DNA from: Marinobacter bohaiensis
GTDB taxonomy: Bacteria > Pseudomonadota > Gammaproteobacteria > Pseudomonadales > Oleiphilaceae
Assembly: GCF_003258515.1 (NCBI RefSeq)
Contig: NZ_QGEH01000001.1
Location: forward strand, 372,001-436,000
DNA: 64,000 nucleotides
Direction of reading: 5' to 3'
Both the position numbers and the translations under genes were made by a program. Shown here piece by piece: positions 7,635-17,450 of this stretch. How positions within the stretch are numbered: the stretch's first letter is position 1; every line of letters begins with the position of its first letter. The notes under the pieces were generated by a model that ran no database searches, was not told the DNA's origin, and saw nothing but the letters and a program-made list of their open reading frames with translations.

Positions 7635-9653
7635 TCAGGCGCCCAGGTCCCCCAGCAGAGCGCTCAACGTGGCCTTGCCCTTGCGCTGGTTGGCCGCCTC
7701 ATCGGTGTCGCCGGTGCCTTCCCAGAGCACATCCTCTTCCGGCAATTCATCCAGGAAGCGGCTGGGAATGGTCTCGATCTTCTCGCCGTACTGTTTGCGC
7801 TGGGCGGCGTAGGTCAGCGCCAGGGTCTCCCGCGCGCGGGTGATGCCCACGTACATAAGCCGGCGCTCCTCCTCGATGTTGTCCTCCTCGATACTGGAGC
7901 GGTGCGGCAGGATTTCCTCTTCCAGCCCCATGATGAACACGTGGGGAAACTCCAGACCCTTGGAAGCGTGCAGGGTGAGCAGCTGGACTTTGTCGCTGTC
8001 GTCCTCTTCCTCGCGCTGCTCCATCATGTCGCGCAGGATCAGCCGGCTGATGGCGTCCTCGATGCCCAGCTCGTCCGCCGTGCCCTTGCCGTCGTCCAGC
8101 ATGCGCTGGATCGAGTCGACCAGGTACCAGATGTTGTCCATGCGCCGCTCCGCCTGCTTGGGCGTGCCGGCGTGCTGGTGCAGCCACTCCTCGTACTCGA
8201 TGTCGGTGAACAGCTGCTTGATCACCGGAATCGGATCTTCCCGGAACAGGCGCTGGCTGGTGCGGTCGGTCCAGTGGGCGAAACGCCGCAGCTTGTCCAG
8301 GCCGCGCTCCGAGACGTGCTCCTCGGCGCCCAGGTCGTGCAGCGCCTTGAACATGCTGACGTTGCGCCCGCGCGAATAGTGGCCCAGTTGCTCCAGCGTG
8401 GCCGGGCCGATCTCCCGGCGCGGGACGTTGACCACGCGCAGGAACGCCGCGTCGTCGTCCGGGTTGATCATCAGCCGCAGGTAACTCATGGCGTCCTTGA
8501 TCTCGTTGCGCGAGAAGAACGACTGGCCGCCGGAGATGCGGTAGGGAATCTGGTAGGCCTGAAGCTTCATTTCCAGCAGGCGGGACTGGTGATTGCCCCG
8601 GTAAAGCACGGCAAAATCCCGGAAGTCGATGCCTTTTTTCAGCTTCTGGTCGAGAATCTCGGTGGCGATGCGTTCGGCCTCGGCGTCCTCGTTGCGACAG
8701 CGCACGATGCGGATCTCGTCGCCGATGGTGTGGTCGCTCCACAGTGCTTTCTCGAACACGTGCGGGTTGTTGGCGATGACCGTGTTGGCGCACCGCAGGA
8801 TGCGCGAGGTGGAGCGGTAGTTCTGCTCCAGCTTGACGATCTTGAGGCTGGGGAAGTCGTCCTTCAGGGTGGCCAGGTTTTCCGGTCGCGCGCCGCGCCA
8901 GGCGTAGATCGACTGGTCGTCGTCGCCCACCACCGTGAAGGCGGCGCGGTTGGCCACCAGCAGTTTGACGAGCTCATACTGGCACAGGTTGGTGTCCTGG
9001 TACTCGTCCACCAGCATATAGCGGATCTTGCGGCGCCACTTCTCCAGCACGTCCGGGTGGGTCTGGAAGAGCTGCACCGGCAGCAGGATCAGGTCGTCGA
9101 AGTCCACGGCGTTGTAGGCTTTCAGGTATTCCTGGTAACGCTTGTAGATCAGGGCGATGCGCTGCTCGCGCTCGTCCTCGGCCCGGCTCAGGGCGTGGCC
9201 CGGCGCCCACATGGCGTTCTTCCAGTTGGAGATGGTCATCTGGATGTCGGACAGCTCGTCGCCGGCGTCGGCGCTGTCCTCGCGCAGCATCAGGTCCTGC
9301 AGCAGGGCCTTGGCGTCCTCGGCGTCGAAAATGGAGAAGCCCGGGTGGTAGCCCAGGTGGGCGTGCTCCTCCTTGATCATGTTCAGGCCAAGGTTGTGGA
9401 AGGTGGACACGGTCAGGCCGCGGGTCAGCTTGCGATCGACCAGGCGTGTCACCCGCTCCTTCATTTCCCGGGCCGCCTTGTTGGTAAAGGTCAGGGCGGC
9501 GATATGTCGCCCGGGGATGCCTACGTTCTCGATCAGGTAGGCCATCTTGCGGGTGATCACGCTGGTCTTGCCGCTGCCCGCGCCGGCCAGGACCAGCAGG
9601 GGGCCATCGACATAGTGAACCGCTTCACGTTGACGGGGGTTAAGCTGTGCCAC
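7635..9653 (-). CDS. rep: ATP-dependent DNA helicase Rep
   Basis: A 672-residue superfamily 1A 3'-5' helicase, the usual Rep length (shorter than UvrD). It begins LNPRQREAVHYVDGPLLVLAGAGSGKT with Walker A Lys29. Further motifs are VDEYQDTN (motif II), GDDDQSIYAWRGA (III), LEQNYRST (IV), LTLHASKGLEFPHVF (V) and EERRLMYVGITRA (VI). Rep helps replication forks past bound proteins and restarts stalled forks. The gene converges with cytochrome c5, an arrangement I associate with Pseudomonas. The large frames on the opposite strand are GC-driven shadows. Confidence 0.95.
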   Translation of the reverse strand: MAQLNPRQREAVHYVDGPLLVLAGAGSGKTSVITRKMAYLIENVGIPGRHIAALTFTNKAAREMKERVTRLVDRKLTRGLTVSTFHNLGLNMIKEEHAHLGYHPGFSIFDAEDAKALLQDLMLREDSADAGDELSDIQMTISNWKNAMWAPGHALSRAEDEREQRIALIYKRYQEYLKAYNAVDFDDLILLPVQLFQTHPDVLEKWRRKIRYMLVDEYQDTNLCQYELVKLLVANRAAFTVVGDDDQSIYAWRGARPENLATLKDDFPSLKIVKLEQNYRSTSRILRCANTVIANNPHVFEKALWSDHTIGDEIRIVRCRNEDAEAERIATEILDQKLKKGIDFRDFAVLYRGNHQSRLLEMKLQAYQIPYRISGGQSFFSRNEIKDAMSYLRLMINPDDDAAFLRVVNVPRREIGPATLEQLGHYSRGRNVSMFKALHDLGAEEHVSERGLDKLRRFAHWTDRTSQRLFREDPIPVIKQLFTDIEYEEWLHQHAGTPKQAERRMDNIWYLVDSIQRMLDDGKGTADELGIEDAISRLILRDMMEQREEEDDSDKVQLLTLHASKGLEFPHVFIMGLEEEILPHRSSIEEDNIEEERRLMYVGITRARETLALTYAAQRKQYGEKIETIPSRFLDELPEEDVLWEGTGDTDEAANQRKGKATLSALLGDLGA

Positions 9654-10031
9654 GGGTGTCCTGCCTGAAAAATTCGTTTACCCTTGGAGCCGCTGCGGCG
9701 CGCCGGGAACGAGATCGCCGGTTGGGGGCAAAAAAGAGGCCTCATTCTACACCAGTCGGCGCAGTGGGTTTACCATTGTCTGGCGGACTGTCGGGATCTA
9801 CCGATGGGACGCCGGATCCGGCTGGAGTCGGGGGCAAAAAGGCGCTGCATCGCCTGACGCCGTCGTCTATGCTGTTCATGCACGCTATGGAAAGGGCGGA
9901 ATCAGAAAACATGCTCGAGTTGTTGTACCCGGCACCTGCAGGGGAATTCGGCATCGTCAGTGCGGTTCGACGCGTCGGGGCGGAAGCGTCCGCTGGCGCC
10001 GCACGACAGACAAGGGAGTTAGCCGCTGCGG
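9654..10031. other. Divergent intergenic region rep / GGDEF-EAL gene
   Basis: No gene is supported in these 378 bases. On the minus strand a TAGAAT (about 9749-9754) could serve rep as a -10. Two gggggcaaaaa stretches occur (about 9726 and 9832), each flanked by GC-rich sequence, possibly a decayed duplication. Nothing else is recognised. Confidence 0.4.
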
Positions 10032-11780
10032 ATGATTGACCTGGACGACCCGTGGAGTACCACCACAATCCGTCTGCTGATCCTGACACCGGAACTGCAG
10101 GACTACCTGTGGTACGCCCACCTGCTACGCCAGAATCCCGAGTTGCGGGTGGAACTGACCTGGTGCCCGGAACTGGCCGACTGTGAAGACCTGATCAGCC
10201 ACACCCAGTTCGATGTGGTGCTGTGGGACAGCGTCATGTTCGTCACCTCGCAGACGGTGTTTCTGCAGTACCTCGCCGTGGCTGGCGACGAGCGTCCGGT
10301 GGTGGCCCTGGGGGCCGAGCCGGAGGCGATCGGCCTGCCGCCGGCGCGGGTCAACGGCGCCACCGACTACCTCTGCAAGGGCCGGCTGGATCCCTGGAAC
10401 CTGGGGCGGGCCCTGATGTGCGCCCTGTACCGGCATCGGGCCATGGCGGTCACCCACGGCGAGCTGGGGCGCGAGGTGGCCAGCGGCTTCATCAATCGCG
10501 ACCTGTTCTTCGATCGCATGCAACAGGCCATCCTGCGCGCCGAGCGCCATGACCACCGCCTGGCCCTGCTGCACGTCAACCTGGACGAGTTCCGGTCGGT
10601 CAACGACAGCCTGGGCTTTCAGGCCGGCGACCAGCTGATTCTCAAGCTGGCCGAACGGTTGCGCCGGGTGCTGCGTCGGGTGGATTCGCTGATGCGCATC
10701 GGCGGCGACGAGTTCGCCATCATCATTGAGCGGGTGGAGAACTCCCTCGATGTCACCCAGGTGATCCGCAAGCTGGTGTCCGCCCTCAACGAGCCGGTGG
10801 TGGTGGACGGCAAGAGCGTGATGCTCAGCGCCAGCGTCGGCATCGCCACCTACCCGGAAGCCGGCAACACGCCGGAGATACTGCTGCGCCAGGCCAATCG
10901 CGCGATGTTCGAGGCCAAGCGCGACGCCGGTACCAGCTACCGCTTCTACAACCAGCAACTGCACATCACCGTCGGGCGCCAGTTGACCCTGGAAGCGGAC
11001 CTGCGCAATGCCTTGCGCGGCAAACAGTTGGAACTCTATTACCAGCCGCGCATCGACCTGATCACCGAGGAAGTGCGCGGCGTTGAGTGCCTGTTGCGTT
11101 GGAATCATCCCGAGCGGGGCCTGGTCGGCCCGGACGAATTCATCCCCGCCGCCGAGCGCAGCGGGCTGATTGTCCCCATCGGCTACTGGGTGCTGGAGCA
11201 GGCCTGCGAGCGCCTGCGCGAGGCTTCGTCGCTGGGGTATCCGGGCATGGTGTTCGCGGTGAACCTGTCGTTCCGGCAGTTCCACGACCGCAAGATGACC
11301 GAGACCATCTTCCGCATCATCTACAACGCCAGCATCGACACCAGCCTGCTGGAGCTGGAACTGACCGAAAGCGCCATGATGCACGATCCGGACTACGCCC
11401 AGCGCTGCCTGCGCGAGCTCAACCAGCTGGGCATCAGCTTCGCGCTGGACGACTTCGGCACCGGCTTCTCCTCGCTGAGCAATCTGCAGCACCTGCCCAT
11501 CTCCCTGGTCAAGATCGACAAGTCCTTCGTCCAGCGCCTGGGGGAGAGCGGCGACGCCGAACACATCATCCGCGCCATCATCAGCCTGGCCCACAGCCTG
11601 CAGATGAGCGTGGTGGCCGAGGGCGTGGAAACCGCCGGCCAGCTCGACTTCCTGCGCCAGCAACACTGCGATGAGGTGCAGGGCTACTACTACGCGCGCC
11701 CCATGCCCTGGTCGGACCTGGTGACCTTCCTGGAATCCCGCAACCGCCGCATTGGGGGCGACGTGGGCAGCGACGCCTGA
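10032..11780 (+). CDS. Bifunctional GGDEF/EAL c-di-GMP protein with receiver-like N-terminus
   Basis: 582 residues in three parts. Residues 12-135 look like a response-regulator receiver fold: Asp66 in DVVLWDS sits where the phospho-Asp would be and Lys117 in YLCKG where the conserved Lys would be, but the first acidic pair is weak (LTPE). A GGDEF domain follows with an intact RIGGDEF (224-228). The EAL domain reads ECLLRWNHP at the signature, and otherwise keeps the [22 protein letters not shown] and EGVET motifs. Both synthesis and hydrolysis of c-di-GMP are therefore possible. Cytosolic, with no membrane segment. The nearest purine-rich site is about 13 bases before the ATG. No sensor kinase is adjacent. 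Confidence 0.9.
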   Translation: MIDLDDPWSTTTIRLLILTPELQDYLWYAHLLRQNPELRVELTWCPELADCEDLISHTQFDVVLWDSVMFVTSQTVFLQYLAVAGDERPVVALGAEPEAIGLPPARVNGATDYLCKGRLDPWNLGRALMCALYRHRAMAVTHGELGREVASGFINRDLFFDRMQQAILRAERHDHRLALLHVNLDEFRSVNDSLGFQAGDQLILKLAERLRRVLRRVDSLMRIGGDEFAIIIERVENSLDVTQVIRKLVSALNEPVVVDGKSVMLSASVGIATYPEAGNTPEILLRQANRAMFEAKRDAGTSYRFYNQQLHITVGRQLTLEADLRNALRGKQLELYYQPRIDLITEEVRGVECLLRWNHPERGLVGPDEFIPAAERSGLIVPIGYWVLEQACERLREASSLGYPGMVFAVNLSFRQFHDRKMTETIFRIIYNASIDTSLLELELTESAMMHDPDYAQRCLRELNQLGISFALDDFGTGFSSLSNLQHLPISLVKIDKSFVQRLGESGDAEHIIRAIISLAHSLQMSVVAEGVETAGQLDFLRQQHCDEVQGYYYARPMPWSDLVTFLESRNRRIGGDVGSDA

Positions 11781-11877
11781 CGCGGTTCCCGGCCGCGCCG
11801 CCGCACCTGTCCGGGCCATTGGCTTGTCCACGGCCCCCGCGCCCTGTACCTTTCGCTCCATATTCCTGAAACCCGAC

Positions 11878-11897
11878 GGACGCGGCCGGCCGCGTCC
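11878..11897. promoter_or_regulatory. 20-bp perfect palindrome upstream of tex
   Basis: ggacgcggccggccgcgtcc is fully self-complementary. It lies 45 bases before the -10 box of tex. It could be a regulator site or simply the end hairpin of the preceding GGDEF/EAL transcript, though no T-run follows. Confidence 0.3.
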
Positions 11898-11941
11898 TGT
11901 CCTGAATCATCCGGGGATCGCCGACAGCACCGCCATGGCGC

Positions 11942-11947
11942 TATAAT
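11942..11947 (+). promoter_or_regulatory. -10 element for tex
   Basis: Consensus TATAAT 42 bases before the tex ATG. The -35 region is not well conserved. Confidence 0.45.
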
Positions 11948-11989
11948 CCGCGGTTTCCTCCGGTAGCCAAGCAACGCAAGTGAGGTGGC

Positions 11990-14323
11990 ATGAACAGTAT
12001 TTTCCAGCGGATCGCCGATGAACTGGGCGTTCGACAACAACAGGTCAGTGCAACGGTCGGACTGCTCGACGAAGGCGCCACGGTGCCGTTCATCGCCCGG
12101 TATCGGAAAGAAGTGACCGGCTCGCTCGACGACAGCCAGTTGCGGACCCTGGAAGAGCGCCTGCGCTACCTGCGTGAGCTGGAAGACCGTCGCGCCACCA
12201 TCCTGTCCAGCATCGACGAGCAGGGCAAACTCACCGACGAGCTGCGCGAGGCCGTCGAGTCCGCCGATACCAAGAACCGCCTGGAAGACCTCTACCTGCC
12301 GTACAAGCCCAAACGCCGCACCAAGGCCCAGATTGCCCGGGAAGCGGGGCTGGAGCCGCTGGCCGACGCGCTTTATGACGATCCGACCCAGGACCCGGAC
12401 ACCCTGGCCGCGGACTACCTCAATGCCGAGGCGGGTATCGAGGACGCCAAGGCGGCGCTCGACGGCGCCAAATACATCCTCATGGAGCGCTTCGCCGAGG
12501 ACGCCGAACTGCTGGGCCGTCTGCGCGATTTCCTGTGGGAGCAGGGCACCTTGAAGGTCAGCGTGGTGGCCGGCAAGGAAAACGAGGGCGCCAAGTTCCG
12601 GGATTATTTCGAGCACAGCGAGCCGCTGAAGAAGGTGCCGTCGCACCGGGCCCTGGCCATCCTGCGCGGCCGCAACGAGGGTATCCTCAACTACAGCATC
12701 GTGATCGGTGACGACGAGGACGACCGCACCAAGGCCTCCCCGGCCGAGCAGACCATCGCCGGTCACTGGAAGATTCGAGACCAGGGCCGCCCGGCGGATC
12801 GCTGGCTCAACGAGGTGGTGCGCTGGACCTGGCGGGTCAAACTGTCCACCCACCTGGAAACCGAGCTGGTGGCCCAGGTGCGTGAGTCGGCCGAGGCCGA
12901 GGCCATCCAGGTGTTCGCCGCCAACATCAAGGATCTGTTGCTGCTGGCACCGGCCGGCCCGCGTCCGACGCTGGGCCTGGACCCGGGCCTGCGCACCGGC
13001 GTCAAGGTGGCTGTGATCGACGGCACCGGTCAGGTCACCGATCACGGCGCGATTTTCCCCCACGCACCGCAGAACAAGTGGGATGCGTCCATCGAGCAGA
13101 TGGCCAAGTGGTGCCGTCAGCACAAGATCGAGCTGATCGCCATCGGTAACGGCACCGCGTCGCGCGAAACCGAGAAGCTGGCGTCCGACCTGATCAAACG
13201 CTATCCGGAGCTCAACCTGGCACGCATCGTGGTCAACGAATCCGGCGCGTCCATCTACTCCGCGTCCGAATTCGCCGCCCGCGAGCTGCCGGACCTGGAC
13301 GTGACCATCCGCGGCGCCGTGTCCATCGCCCGTCGGCTGCAGGATCCGCTGGCGGAGCTGGTCAAGATCGAGCCCAAGTCGATCGGCGTGGGGCAGTACC
13401 AGCATGACGTGTCCCAGGTGCAGCTGGCGCGCAGCCTGGACGCGGTGGTCGAGGACTGTGTCAACGGCGTCGGCGTCGACCTGAATACCGCGTCCGTGCC
13501 ATTGCTGGCACGGGTGGCCGGTCTCAACCAGGTGACCGCCCAGAACATCATCGAATTCCGTAACCAGAACGGCACGTTCCATAACCGCAAGCAGCTGCTG
13601 GACGTACCGCGCCTGGGCGCCAAGACTTACGAGCAGGCGGCCGGCTTCCTGCGCATCGCCGGGGGTGAAAACCCGCTGGATCGCTCTTCGGTACACCCGG
13701 AGGCCTATGGCGTTGTCGAGGCCATCGCAAAGGACAGTGGCCGGTCCGTGGGTGAGCTCATCGGCGACAGCGCCTTCCTGCGCAGTCTCGATCCACAGCG
13801 TTTCGTGACCGACAAGTTCGGCTTGCCCACGATCAAGGACATCATCGCCGAGCTTGAAAAACCGGGCCGCGACCCCAGACCTGAATTCCGGTTCGCCACG
13901 TTTGAGGAAGGGGTGGAAACCCTGAAGGACCTCAAGCCGGGCATGGTGCTGGAAGGCAGCGTGACCAACGTGACCAATTTCGGCGCGTTCGTGGACATCG
14001 GCGTTCACCAGGACGGCCTGGTCCACATTTCGGCGCTGTCGCACCAGTTCGTCAAGGACCCGCGGGAAGTGGTCAAGGCCGGCGACATCGTCAAGGTGAA
14101 GGTCATGGAAGTGGACGTGCCCCGTAAACGGATCGGCCTGTCCATGCGTATGGATGACCAGCCGGGCGAAGGCAAGGCCGAGCGCAACGAGCGCAGCCGC
14201 GGTGGTGAGCGCCGCCAGGGCCGCGGCAACAAGGCGGGCCGGGACAACCAGAAGGCGCCCCAGGGCGCCATGGCCGGGGCGTTGGCGCAGGCATTGGCCT
14301 CCGCCAACAAGAAAGGCCGCTGA
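11990..14323 (+). CDS. tex: Transcription accessory protein Tex (S1 RNA-binding)
   Basis: 777 residues with the full Tex architecture: an N-terminal helical region ([16 protein letters not shown]), a YqgF/RNase H-like domain from about residue 325 ([10 protein letters not shown]), tandem helix-hairpin-helix motifs around 500-560 ([29 protein letters not shown]), and an S1 domain at about 648-720 ([22 protein letters not shown]). The tail is a basic, Arg/Gly-rich low-complexity segment. Tex binds nucleic acid and affects transcription in many bacteria, but its exact role is uncertain. Expressed from its own -10. gshA follows after 57 bases. Confidence 0.95.
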   Translation: MNSIFQRIADELGVRQQQVSATVGLLDEGATVPFIARYRKEVTGSLDDSQLRTLEERLRYLRELEDRRATILSSIDEQGKLTDELREAVESADTKNRLEDLYLPYKPKRRTKAQIAREAGLEPLADALYDDPTQDPDTLAADYLNAEAGIEDAKAALDGAKYILMERFAEDAELLGRLRDFLWEQGTLKVSVVAGKENEGAKFRDYFEHSEPLKKVPSHRALAILRGRNEGILNYSIVIGDDEDDRTKASPAEQTIAGHWKIRDQGRPADRWLNEVVRWTWRVKLSTHLETELVAQVRESAEAEAIQVFAANIKDLLLLAPAGPRPTLGLDPGLRTGVKVAVIDGTGQVTDHGAIFPHAPQNKWDASIEQMAKWCRQHKIELIAIGNGTASRETEKLASDLIKRYPELNLARIVVNESGASIYSASEFAARELPDLDVTIRGAVSIARRLQDPLAELVKIEPKSIGVGQYQHDVSQVQLARSLDAVVEDCVNGVGVDLNTASVPLLARVAGLNQVTAQNIIEFRNQNGTFHNRKQLLDVPRLGAKTYEQAAGFLRIAGGENPLDRSSVHPEAYGVVEAIAKDSGRSVGELIGDSAFLRSLDPQRFVTDKFGLPTIKDIIAELEKPGRDPRPEFRFATFEEGVETLKDLKPGMVLEGSVTNVTNFGAFVDIGVHQDGLVHISALSHQFVKDPREVVKAGDIVKVKVMEVDVPRKRIGLSMRMDDQPGEGKAERNERSRGGERRQGRGNKAGRDNQKAPQGAMAGALAQALASANKKGR

Positions 14324-14380
14324 TACACTGAACAGAGACCATCGGCGTTTCCGGGCGCCGATGGACCCAAGGAGTCTGAC

Positions 14381-15937
14381 ATGGGCGATTCCCGCAAGGG
14401 GCTATTCCGGCAGTTCTCGGCGCAGGACTGGCATGGGTTCCGCAAGGGCCTTGAGAAAGAAGGGTTGCGGGTGGATCCGGACGGGTTTATCGCCCAGACG
14501 CCGCATCCGGAGGGGCTGGGTTCCACACTGACCCACTCCCGCATTACCACCGACTATTCCGAGGCCCTGCTGGAGCTGATCACTCCGGTCTGCCAGGACA
14601 CCCGCTCGCTGCTGCAATCCCTGCGCGACACCCATCGCTTCGTGCAGTCCAAGCTGGGCGACGAAGTGCTGTGGTCCGCCAGCATGCCCTGTCGCCTGGA
14701 TGGCGACCCGAGCATCCCGATCGCTGTCTACGGCAGCTCCAACAGCGGCCAGCTGCGCCACGTCTACCGTAAAGGGCTGGCGGTGCGTTACGGCCGCATG
14801 ATGCAGAGCATCGCCGGGGTGCACTACAACTTCTCCCTGCCGGACCGCTTCTGGGAGCGCTGGCAGCAGGCCCTGGATGACAGGCGCAGCCTGCAGGATT
14901 TCAAGTCGGACCAGTACTTCTGGCTGATCCGCAACTTCCGGCGCCGCAGCTGGCTGCTGATGCTGCTTTTCGGGGCATCACCGGCCCTGGACGCCAGCTT
15001 CGTGGACGGCGTCTCCCACCACCTGGACCGCTTCTCCGACGATACCTGGGTGGGCGAACCGGCCACGTCCCTGCGCATGGGGGATCTGGGGTACCACAAC
15101 AATGCCCAGGCCTCGCTGGACATCTGCTTCAACGAGCTGAAGACCTATACCGACACGCTGTACCGGGCGATCCATACGCCGTGGCCGGCTTACGAGAAGA
15201 TCGGTGTGCAAGATGCGCAGGGTCGTTACCAGCAGATCAACACCAACGTGCTGCAGATCGAGAACGAGTACTACAGCGCGGTTCGTCCCAAACGGTCGAC
15301 CGAACGCGGCGAGAAGCCGATCCAGGCCCTGCGCAGCCGCGGCGTGGAGTACGTGGAAGTGCGCTGTCTCGATCTGGACCCGTTCGAGCCGCTGGGCATC
15401 GGCGCCAGCCAGATCGATTTCCTCGACCTGTTCCTGTTCGATTGCCTGCTCAGCGACAGCGACGTGATCGGCGACGCCGAATGCGACCGTCTCGACGGCA
15501 GCTACAAGGATGTGGTGGCCAACGGCCGGCGCGAAGACCTGAGTATCTGCTTCGACGGTCAGCAGACGCCGGTACTGGAGGCCGCTTCCGGTCTGCTGGA
15601 GCGACTGCAGGGGCTGGCCGAACAGCTGGACGCGTTCAATGGCGATTCGGTGTATCGTGATGCCCTGGAGGCTCAACGACAGGTCATCCAGAACCCGCAA
15701 CAACTGCGCTCACAGCGCGTGCTCGACGCGATGCGCGAAGCCGGTGAAGGGCACCTGGCCTGGAGTCTCCGGCAGTCGCGCGCCCACCAGGCGGCGCTGC
15801 GGGCGCACCCACTGGATACCGGCACCCAGGCTCTTTACGAGCGCATGGCGGCGGATTCCATCGCCACACAGAAAGAGCTGGAAGCCGATACGTCGCAGAC
15901 GTTTGAGGAATACCGCAAGGCTTACCTGGCAGACTGA
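14381..15937 (+). CDS. gshA: Glutamate-cysteine ligase
   Basis: A 518-residue enzyme of the proteobacterial GshA type (the E. coli protein has the same length). It catalyses ATP-dependent joining of glutamate and cysteine, the first step of glutathione synthesis in the cytosol. Diagnostic stretches are GLEKEGLRVDPDG at the N-terminus, THSRITTDYSEALLELITP, GVHYNFSLPD, YCxxR-like RPKRS, and GVEYVEVRCLDLDPFEPLGI. The ATG is preceded by AAGGAG. A short inverted repeat (14339-14364) lies between tex and gshA but lacks a T-run, so read-through is possible. Confidence 0.95.
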   Translation: MGDSRKGLFRQFSAQDWHGFRKGLEKEGLRVDPDGFIAQTPHPEGLGSTLTHSRITTDYSEALLELITPVCQDTRSLLQSLRDTHRFVQSKLGDEVLWSASMPCRLDGDPSIPIAVYGSSNSGQLRHVYRKGLAVRYGRMMQSIAGVHYNFSLPDRFWERWQQALDDRRSLQDFKSDQYFWLIRNFRRRSWLLMLLFGASPALDASFVDGVSHHLDRFSDDTWVGEPATSLRMGDLGYHNNAQASLDICFNELKTYTDTLYRAIHTPWPAYEKIGVQDAQGRYQQINTNVLQIENEYYSAVRPKRSTERGEKPIQALRSRGVEYVEVRCLDLDPFEPLGIGASQIDFLDLFLFDCLLSDSDVIGDAECDRLDGSYKDVVANGRREDLSICFDGQQTPVLEAASGLLERLQGLAEQLDAFNGDSVYRDALEAQRQVIQNPQQLRSQRVLDAMREAGEGHLAWSLRQSRAHQAALRAHPLDTGTQALYERMAADSIATQKELEADTSQTFEEYRKAYLAD

Positions 15938-15991
15938 TCACAACCCCGGTGTCGTCCGGCATCAGGGGTGTGGCAGGTGTTGTCTAAAAAC

Positions 15992-16023
15992 TGATCACCT
16001 GTTAGCTTGCGCTAAGGCGATCA
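15992..16023 (+). promoter_or_regulatory. Leader hairpin in front of the RMF gene
   Basis: Nested stems: tgatc/gatca at the base (15992-15996 / 16019-16023) and ttagc-TTGC-gctaa at the top (16002-16015). The base of the stem touches the agggag ribosome site of the RMF gene, so folding could affect its translation or mRNA stability. Confidence 0.4.
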
Positions 16024-16034
16024 GGGAGACGGCA

Positions 16035-16244
16035 ATGGCCAGGGACGTGGAACAGGGCTGGAAAGCGGCATCGTTGAACAAGGCGTACCGGCAGGGCTAT
16101 CTGTCGGCGGTGATGGGGCTGCCCCGCGAGCGATGCCCCTACCGGGGCCAGGTGGCCGTCGCGGCCTGGGAGTCCGGTTGGGAGGACGGCGTCGCCGGTC
16201 TGGAGGCTGGTGCATCAGCCATCGCCGGCGATCAGGGTGCCTGA
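16035..16244 (+). CDS. rmf: Ribosome modulation factor (RMF) homologue
   Basis: A 69-residue basic protein. The core AYRQGYLSAVMGLPRERCPY...WESGWEDGVAG lines up with E. coli RMF (RGYxAGxxGRSKExCPY...WxxGWREA), including the CPY motif and the W-x2-GW pair. RMF dimerises 70S ribosomes into inactive 100S particles in stationary phase or stress. The frame is open far upstream inside gshA, but ATG at 16035 has cagggagac before it and starts the homology. The C-terminus is about 12 residues longer than in E. coli. The gene appears monocistronic with a hairpin in its leader. It converges with the FliL-like gene, the stops being adjacent. Confidence 0.85.
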   Translation: MARDVEQGWKAASLNKAYRQGYLSAVMGLPRERCPYRGQVAVAAWESGWEDGVAGLEAGASAIAGDQGA

Positions 16245-16691
16245 CTAGCGTTGAACGACGAACGACGTGAACAGCACGTCCTTGATGGTGGCGCCGGTCT
16301 GCTCGTCTTCCAGCACCTGGTTGAACGTGTCCAGGGCCTGTTGCCGCAGGGCTTCCTGTCCCTGAGTGGAGGACAACGCCTCACGGTCCTCCCTGGCCAG
16401 CAGCATCACCATCTCATGGCGCAGGCGGGGTTCGTGAGCGGTAACTGCCGTCTCCGCCGTGGAATCCACCCGTAGCGTCACCTCCGCTTTTACATAGCTC
16501 AGGCGTCCCGTCGACTGGCCGATGTTGGTGATGAACGGCGGGTCCATTTCGACGTAGACGGACGGCGTTGCGGCTTCCGCCTGCTCTTCGCTGTTTTCGT
16601 CCGGTGTGTCTTCTTCGGCGTGGAGGGGGAGGCTGTTCGCCAGGCAGAACAGGGCCAGTCCGCCTGCCATAAACAGGCCACGTAATGTCAT
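16245..16691 (-). CDS. FliL-family protein (stand-alone)
   Basis: A 148-residue protein with an N-terminal hydrophobic segment (about 5-22, ending SLPLHA; signal peptide or anchor) and an acidic linker. The FliL-like domain runs VYVEMDPPFITNI...LSYVKAEVTLRV...LRHEMVMLLAREDREALSSTQGQEALRQQAL. FliL proteins associate with the flagellar stator. No other flagellar gene is present here, so this is a paralogue or stand-alone member and the flagellar role is not assured. The frame extends 26 codons upstream, but ATG at 16691 with AAGGAGAA before it fits the signal-like N-terminus. Confidence 0.8.
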   Translation of the reverse strand: MTLRGLFMAGGLALFCLANSLPLHAEEDTPDENSEEQAEAATPSVYVEMDPPFITNIGQSTGRLSYVKAEVTLRVDSTAETAVTAHEPRLRHEMVMLLAREDREALSSTQGQEALRQQALDTFNQVLEDEQTGATIKDVLFTSFVVQR

Positions 16692-16844
16692 GGGCTTGCA
16701 GTTCTCCTTGATATGCTGTTTGATCGCGTCAGGCCATCGTATCCTGTGGATAACGCCGCCTTTTTCCAACGTGCGTCCAGAATAGCAGGCTGAATCCGCT
16801 CAGCCCAGTCGCACTCCGTTCCACGCTGAACTACAGAGGATGTC

Positions 16845-17348
16845 ATGCCCGGCCGACGTCTGGTTTTCCTGTTGATTTTTCTGGTGTGCGCGGCCCTTCT
16901 GGGGACCGCGTTCTACATGGAATACGTCATGTACCTCGAGCCCTGTCCGCTGTGCTGGCTGCAGCGTATGGCGCTGATGGCGGTCGGCGCGCTGTCGCTG
17001 TTGGCGGCCCTGCACAACCCGGCCGGTTGGGGCGGCCGCATCTACGGCGGCCTGTTGGCCCTGTTTGCCGGCGCCGGCGGTGCCCTGGCGGCGCGCCAGC
17101 TGTGGCTGCAAAGTCTGCCGGCCGATCAGGTGCCGGCGTGTGGCCCGTCGGTGGATTACCTGCTGGATATCATGCCTCTGGCCGAAGTGCTCAGCATTGC
17201 GCTGCAGGGAACCGGCGACTGTGCCGAGGTGGTCTGGCGCTTCCTGGGGCTCAGCATCCCGGGCTGGACCGCGGTCTTTTTCACCCTGTTGTTTGTTATC
17301 GGTGTGGCCATCCTGCTGGGAGCGTTCCGGTCGTCCCGCCGGGGATAG
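16845..17348 (+). CDS. dsbB: Disulfide bond formation protein B
   Basis: A 167-residue, four-helix inner-membrane protein. It has the two periplasmic cysteine pairs of DsbB: Cys34-Pro-Leu-Cys37 in EPCPLCWLQR after the first helix, and Cys99/Cys126 (PACGPS, GDCAEV) in the second loop. DsbB reoxidises periplasmic DsbA and passes the electrons to quinone. Arg41 in LCWLQR matches the quinone-proximal arginine. rsd follows on the same strand about 100 bases later; the dsbB-rsd neighbourhood is also found in Pseudomonas. Confidence 0.95.
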   Translation: MPGRRLVFLLIFLVCAALLGTAFYMEYVMYLEPCPLCWLQRMALMAVGALSLLAALHNPAGWGGRIYGGLLALFAGAGGALAARQLWLQSLPADQVPACGPSVDYLLDIMPLAEVLSIALQGTGDCAEVVWRFLGLSIPGWTAVFFTLLFVIGVAILLGAFRSSRRG

Positions 17349-17450
17349 GACGCCGCCCGCGACAGTCGTGATGAAACGCTTGCCCGGGTCGGTGAGCTTG
17401 GGGTAACGTCCTTACGATAATCAGAAGAAAGTCCGGAGCAGGGGGAGTTC

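Noticed and set aside
7611-9668. 685-codon frame antisense to rep
   Set aside because: High-GC antisense shadow; rep on the other strand has all helicase motifs.
11690-14044. 784-codon frame antisense to tex
   Set aside because: Shadow of tex; low-complexity His/Gln/Val-rich translation without motifs.
14339-14364. ccatcggcg/cgccgatgg hairpin as a terminator between tex and gshA
   Set aside because: No T-run follows; it may be only a local stem.
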